Shown here piece after piece: positions 12,882 to 16,832 of a DNA stretch of 16,832 bases (position 1 is its first letter; the number at the start of each line of letters is the position of its first letter). Position numbers and translations under genes: made by a program. A model generated the notes under the pieces. That model was not told the DNA's origin and did no database searches. It saw nothing but the letters and a program-made list of their open reading frames with translations. This DNA comes from Chloroflexota bacterium (GTDB taxonomy: Bacteria; Chloroflexota; UBA5177; JANWHV01), in assembly GCA_028287725.1 (NCBI GenBank), contig JAQBPC010000449.1, forward strand, positions 1 through 16,832. Direction: 5' to 3'.

Positions 12882-14690
12882 TTAGAGGGCCTCCAGCTCT
12901 CGCTCGAGCGCGTCGTACACTGCGACTGCCCGCTCGATCGGCTCCGGAGTCGACATGTCAACGCCGGCCGCTTTCAGGATGTCGATAGAATGGGCCGAGG
13001 ATCCCGCGCTCAGGAAGCCGAGGTAACGCTCAATGGCCGGCGCGCCTTCACGCTGGATCGCGTCGGCGAACGCAGCGCCCGCCGCGATGCCGGTGGCGTA
13101 TTGGTAGGAGTAGAAGTTGAAAAAGTGGTGTTGTGCGCGAGCCCAGGTGCTGCCCATACCCTCGGGCGTCACCTCTACGGCGTCGCCATACCATCGCTTC
13201 AAGATCGCCGTACTGGTTTCGGTAATACTCTCGTAGCTGAGGGTTTGCCGGTTCTCCACCATCTGATGGGCGGCTAGCTGCAGCGCAGCCATACTCGCGC
13301 CCCCGTAAAAATTCGCGTTAAACGAGCCCAGCGCGCGAGTCAACACGTAGCGCCGTAGCGCACGATCCTGCGTGGTGTTGAGCAGGTAGCGGGACAACAA
13401 CAGCTCATTGGTGGTCGACGCCATTTCGGCAAGGAAAAGCGTGTAATGAGAATAGACAAATGGCTGCGTTCGCGTGCTCAAGGTGGAATGCACGGCGTGA
13501 CCAAGTTCATGAGCCAAGGTGAACGTATCGCTCACCTTGCCCTGCCAGTTAAGCAAGATCACGGGATGATAGCCATAGCAGGCGCTTGAATACGCCCCGT
13601 TACGCTTCCCGGAATTATCCGCCCAGTCCACCCAGCGCTCGCGAAACGCCTGGTCCAGCACGGCCCCATATTCGGCGCCTAGGGGTGCCAGCGCCCTCTT
13701 GACGAGCTCAGAGGCCTCCTCAATCGTCGACTCTTGCTGTACCTCGGCATCCAGCGGCGCCTGCAAATCGTACGGCATCAGTCGTTCGACGCCAAGTTCC
13801 CGCCGCCTGAACTCGAGGTAACGGCGGAACGGATCCGTCCCTTCTTCAACCACCCGAATCAGGTAATGGAAGAGCTCTTCCGGCAGGTGCACGGAGTCGA
13901 GCGCCGCCGCCAGTGCCGAGGGATACCGGCGGGTGCGTGCGAGAACGACGTCGCGCTTCTGCGCCGCGGCAAACGAGGCGGCGATAGTACGCTTGTGCGC
14001 CGAGAATGCGCGGGCGGCCGATTCGTATGCGGCCTTCCGCACGTCCCGATTCGGCGACTGCAGGAGATTGCCAAGCGCTGCGAGCGACATCGGCACCTCT
14101 CGTCCGTGCTCGTCGGTGACGGGGTCGAAGGCGATGTCCGCGTTGGCCGTGTTGCGATAGATGTCGTACGGCGCGCCGAATATCTCGGTCAGTCCGGCGA
14201 GCACTTCCTCGGCCTCGCTTCCGAGCATGTGCTCTTTCTGCGCCAAAATATCGGTGAGATGCAGCCGGTACAAGGCAAGGTCCTGATTGGAGTCCAGGAA
14301 CGACTCGACGGTGCCGTCCGGCAATGCCAGGAGCTCTGGCTCGACAAAGGCGGATGCGGCATTCACCCGCGCCACCATCGCCGTTGCCCGGTCGATCAGC
14401 GCTTGACGGCCGGGATCGGCCTGATCCTCCGACGACCGATTCGAGGCAAACCAGTACACCTGGTGCGCCGCCTGCCCAATGCGATCGCTGAGCTGCATAC
14501 AGGCCAGCAGCGCCTCCGCGCTTTCGCCGAGACGACCGCGATACCGTGCGAGCTCGGCAATCAATGAGTCAACCTGCTCGAGGGCCGCCTCCCATCGCTC
14601 GATCGAGGGGAAGAGGCCATCAAGGTCCCAGGTTAGCGCTGGTAGAACGCTAGCACGCGACGGGCGCGCGGTCGCCTGAGGCGCTGCCAT
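12882..14690 (-). CDS. pepF: Oligoendopeptidase F (M3 family zinc metallopeptidase)
   Basis: This 602-residue cytoplasmic zinc peptidase cleaves short peptides and takes part in peptide recycling. The M3 active site is intact: H394-E395-x-x-H398 in LAHELGHAVH, with third zinc ligand E422 in LFLAEMAST. The C-terminal region HHFFNFYSYQYATG supplies the transition-state His/Tyr residues typical of PepF. The N-terminal half is the helical PepF domain, containing YRNTANADIAF. Length matches the PepF group (about 600). The ATG at 14690 is preceded by AAGGA with 7 nt spacing. It starts 44 nt after the gyrB stop on the same strand with no terminator visible between, so co-transcription with gyrB is likely, an unusual pairing of functions. 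Confidence 0.94.
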   Translation of the reverse strand: MAAPQATARPSRASVLPALTWDLDGLFPSIERWEAALEQVDSLIAELARYRGRLGESAEALLACMQLSDRIGQAAHQVYWFASNRSSEDQADPGRQALIDRATAMVARVNAASAFVEPELLALPDGTVESFLDSNQDLALYRLHLTDILAQKEHMLGSEAEEVLAGLTEIFGAPYDIYRNTANADIAFDPVTDEHGREVPMSLAALGNLLQSPNRDVRKAAYESAARAFSAHKRTIAASFAAAQKRDVVLARTRRYPSALAAALDSVHLPEELFHYLIRVVEEGTDPFRRYLEFRRRELGVERLMPYDLQAPLDAEVQQESTIEEASELVKRALAPLGAEYGAVLDQAFRERWVDWADNSGKRNGAYSSACYGYHPVILLNWQGKVSDTFTLAHELGHAVHSTLSTRTQPFVYSHYTLFLAEMASTTNELLLSRYLLNTTQDRALRRYVLTRALGSFNANFYGGASMAALQLAAHQMVENRQTLSYESITETSTAILKRWYGDAVEVTPEGMGSTWARAQHHFFNFYSYQYATGIAAGAAFADAIQREGAPAIERYLGFLSAGSSAHSIDILKAAGVDMSTPEPIERAVAVYDALERELEAL

Positions 14691-14734
14691 CGGTATGTCC
14701 TTATCGCTATGTCGGAGGAGCTACGCGGATACGG

Positions 14735-16639
14735 TTAAATATCCAGATTCTTCACATTCTTGGCGTGCGTCTCGATGAATTTCTTCCTTGGCGGCACGTT
14801 GCTGCCCATCAGCATATCGAACACTTCGTGGGCATCCAACTGATTGTTCACCTTAGCCTGTAACAGCACCCGGTGTGCCGGGTCCATCGTGGTCGACCAA
14901 AGTTGCTCAGGGTTCATCTCGCCGAGACCCTTGTATCGCTGCACGTTCGCCTTCTTGTCGGGGCCAAGTTCGGCAATTATGGCTTCGCGTTCAGCCTCGT
15001 TGTAGGCATAGCGAACAGTCTTCCCATGCTGAACCCGGTAGAGCGGCGGCTGCGCGATATAGAGGTGGCCAGCTTCGATGAGCTCGGGCAAGTGACGGAA
15101 GAAAAACGTCAACAGCAAGGTTCGAATATGGGCACCGTCAACATCGGCGTCGGTCATGATGATAATCCGATGGTAGCGAAGCTTCTCGATCGAGAACCGA
15201 TCCCCGATGCTGGTGCCGAGCGCGGTGATCAGCATCTTAATGGCGTCGAAGCCAAGAATCTTATCCAGACGGGCCTTCTCGACGTTGATAATCTTGCCTC
15301 GCAGCGGCAGGATAGCCTGGAAGCCGCGATCGCGGCCTTGCTTTGCCGAGCCACCGGCGGAATCACCCTCGACGATGTAGATTTCGGTCTTGCTGGGATC
15401 CCGTTCCGAGCAGTCCGCCAGCTTACCGGGCAAGCTCACGCCTTCGAGCGCGCTCTTCCGGGTCACCAGGTCGCGTGCTTTCCGTGCCGCTTCTCGTGCT
15501 CGAGACGCGGTCAAGCACTTCTCGACTATCTTTCGACCCTCGGTTGGGTTCTCTTCGAGATAGGCGAACAATCCGTCGTTCACCAACATTTCGGTGTACG
15601 TCCGCACCTCGGCGTTACCAAGCTTTGCCTTGGTCTGACCCTCGAACTGCGGATTGGTGAGCTTCACGCTGATGATTGCGGTGAGTCCCTCACGCACGTC
15701 TTCACCGGTGAGGTTGGGTTCCTTCTCACCAATTTGCCCGTTCTTACGGGCGTACTTATTGATCGTGTTGGTTAATGCCGAGCGGAAACCCGTGAGATGG
15801 GTACCACCGTCCGGCGTATTGATGTTATTGGCAAACGTCGATATGAGCTCGCTATAGTCTTCGCAGTACTGCATGGCTACCTCAACCGAGGCGCCCTCAA
15901 ACTCCTTAGCAATATAAATTGGCGTGGGAATAATGACCGCGCGGTTGCGGTTCATGTGCCGCACAAACGAAACAATGCCACCATCGAAATAGAAGCTGCG
16001 CTCGCGTTCCCGCCCTGGCCGCTCATCACGGAACGTGAACCAAAGGCCACGGTTGAGGTACGCCATCTCCCGGAACCGTTGAGCCAGCACGTCGTAGTCG
16101 TAATCGTCGGTCTCCATGATGGCGCGATCGACGAGGAAGCTGGTACGGGTGCCGTGACCTTCCGCGTCACCAACCACCGCTACTGAGCCCTGGGGGATAC
16201 CGTGCGCATACTCTTGCCGGTACAGCTTCCCATCCCGGCGAACCTCGACGGCCATCCAACGCGAGAGCGCATTAACGACCGAGACGCCGACGCCGTGCAA
16301 ACCACCGGAGACCTTATAGCCCTCGCCGCCGAACTTGCCGCCGGCGTGCAACACGGTCATCACCAGCTCGAGCGCGGAAACGCCCTTGTCCGGGTGTATG
16401 TCGACGGGAATGCCACGCCCATTATCCTGCACGGTAACGGCGCCATTTGGCTCGATAGTGATGTCGATACGGTCGGCTTCGCCGGCCAACGCTTCGTCGA
16501 CACTATTGTCGACTACTTCATAAACAAGGTGATGAAGCCCACGGATATCGGTGCTGCCGATGTACATACCGGGGCGTTTTTTGACGGGGTCAAGCCCCTC
16601 GAGAACAGTAATGTTTTCAGCGGTATACTGTCGCTGCAT
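14735..16639 (-). CDS. gyrB: DNA gyrase subunit B
   Basis: This 634-residue ATPase subunit of DNA gyrase works with GyrA to introduce negative supercoils. The GHKL ATPase domain has E41 and N45 in EVVDNSVDEALAG, DNGRGIPV, and the GGLHGVGVSVVNALS lid. The transducer is followed by a TOPRIM domain with E424 (VEGDSAGGSAKQGRDR) and D497/D499/D501 (TDADVDGAH). QRYKGLGEMNPEQLW and a final NVKNLDI close the protein, as in GyrB. PLRGKIINVEKA supports GyrB over ParE. There is no ~165-residue insert as in enterobacterial GyrB. The frame extends to a TTG at 16684, but the ATG at 16639 is chosen because GGAAAGGAG lies just upstream and the protein then starts where GyrBs do. gyrA is not in the window; pepF follows by 44 nt. 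Confidence 0.97.
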   Translation of the reverse strand: MQRQYTAENITVLEGLDPVKKRPGMYIGSTDIRGLHHLVYEVVDNSVDEALAGEADRIDITIEPNGAVTVQDNGRGIPVDIHPDKGVSALELVMTVLHAGGKFGGEGYKVSGGLHGVGVSVVNALSRWMAVEVRRDGKLYRQEYAHGIPQGSVAVVGDAEGHGTRTSFLVDRAIMETDDYDYDVLAQRFREMAYLNRGLWFTFRDERPGRERERSFYFDGGIVSFVRHMNRNRAVIIPTPIYIAKEFEGASVEVAMQYCEDYSELISTFANNINTPDGGTHLTGFRSALTNTINKYARKNGQIGEKEPNLTGEDVREGLTAIISVKLTNPQFEGQTKAKLGNAEVRTYTEMLVNDGLFAYLEENPTEGRKIVEKCLTASRAREAARKARDLVTRKSALEGVSLPGKLADCSERDPSKTEIYIVEGDSAGGSAKQGRDRGFQAILPLRGKIINVEKARLDKILGFDAIKMLITALGTSIGDRFSIEKLRYHRIIIMTDADVDGAHIRTLLLTFFFRHLPELIEAGHLYIAQPPLYRVQHGKTVRYAYNEAEREAIIAELGPDKKANVQRYKGLGEMNPEQLWSTTMDPAHRVLLQAKVNNQLDAHEVFDMLMGSNVPPRKKFIETHAKNVKNLDI

Positions 16640-16796
16640 ACCTCTCCTTTCCACATGCACAGGGTGCCCGCTACGGACACTCAATACCCTGGTTTGGCGC
16701 CACGGAAGCCACTACCACGGACGCGACTTCGCGGCCGCCCAGCTGCTCGCCTCCAGAGGAGCGGAGGGTGGCGCAATTCGAAGCTTTTACTGCCTT

Positions 16797-16811
16797 TAGT
16801 ATACCATATTT
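16797..16811 (-). promoter_or_regulatory. Extended -10 promoter upstream of gyrB
   Basis: The minus strand reads AAATATGGTATACTA, with TG-G-TATACT as an extended -10 and no clear -35. The start would be near 16791, giving a leader of about 150 nt before the ATG at 16639, in which I see no other gene. The same 15 nt occur upstream of the helicase leader at 10562-10576. Only 21 nt of the window remain upstream. Confidence 0.5.
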
Positions 16812-16832
16812 GGCGCCTTCCCCTCCGAGTAC

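Noticed and set aside
13734..14567. 277-codon open frame on the plus strand inside pepF
   Set aside because: It is antisense to the PepF N-terminal domain, arginine-rich, with no recognisable motifs.
14873..15775. 300-codon open frame on the plus strand inside gyrB
   Set aside because: It is antisense to highly conserved GyrB sequence including the TOPRIM domain, has no SD, and resembles no family. It is a shadow of codon bias.

Overview
This 16.8 kb window looks like a chromosomal segment of a fairly GC-rich bacterium. It has conserved housekeeping genes (gyrB, plsX, a PepF-type oligoendopeptidase, an RhlE-like DEAD-box helicase, a NifS/IscS-type cysteine desulfurase), a Crp/Fnr regulator and a zinc-ribbon Ser/Thr kinase of the 'FRDLKPANIM' type. 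The mix and protein style suggest Chloroflexota (Thermomicrobia-like) or a related deep lineage. That is an inference from recognised families only; no 16S gene or other decisive marker is present. I see no rRNA, tRNA, CRISPR array, insertion sequence or integrase.

Region 1 (1-2960) differs from the rest. It holds one intact gene, an epoxide hydrolase with its catalytic residues (349-1452). It is followed by decayed remnants of regulator genes with an actinobacterial flavour: a TetR-family C-terminus (1608-1907, minus) and an ECF sigma factor of the SnoaL-tailed type (2275-2898, minus). The sigma gene has an in-frame amber codon and lacks region 4. This looks like an acquired, decaying segment around a still intact enzyme.

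Region 2 (2965-4920, minus) holds a short acidic protein of unknown function, then a Crp/Fnr regulator with a good sigma70-type promoter (TTGACC-N18-TACAAT) and an inverted repeat over the -10 and start site. Next, probably in the same transcript, is an SDR oxidoreductase with a strong Shine-Dalgarno. Divergent from this (5071-6549, plus) is a kinase with an N-terminal zinc ribbon, a beta-sandwich-like C-terminal domain and a C-terminal membrane anchor.

Region 3 (6704-8850, plus) is a two-gene operon: cysteine desulfurase and an alpha/beta hydrolase, coupled by a GTGA start/stop overlap. It ends at a perfect 20-bp hairpin that should also serve the convergent helicase gene.

Region 4 (8866-10576, minus) is the DEAD-box helicase with a leader of nearly 300 nt. 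The leader starts at an extended -10 promoter whose 15-bp core is repeated exactly upstream of gyrB. It has nested complementary segments near its 5' end, and a small hairpin at its 3' end that pairs the SD of the likely TTG start with CTCC inside a perfect 9-nt anti-SD sequence. This candidate structured, possibly autoregulatory leader is the most interesting unnamed structure in the window.

Region 5 (10665-11597) holds two small divergent genes of unknown function. Region 6 (11615-16832, minus) reads gyrB, then pepF (44-nt gap), then plsX (229-nt gap), covering DNA topology, peptide turnover and entry into phospholipid synthesis.
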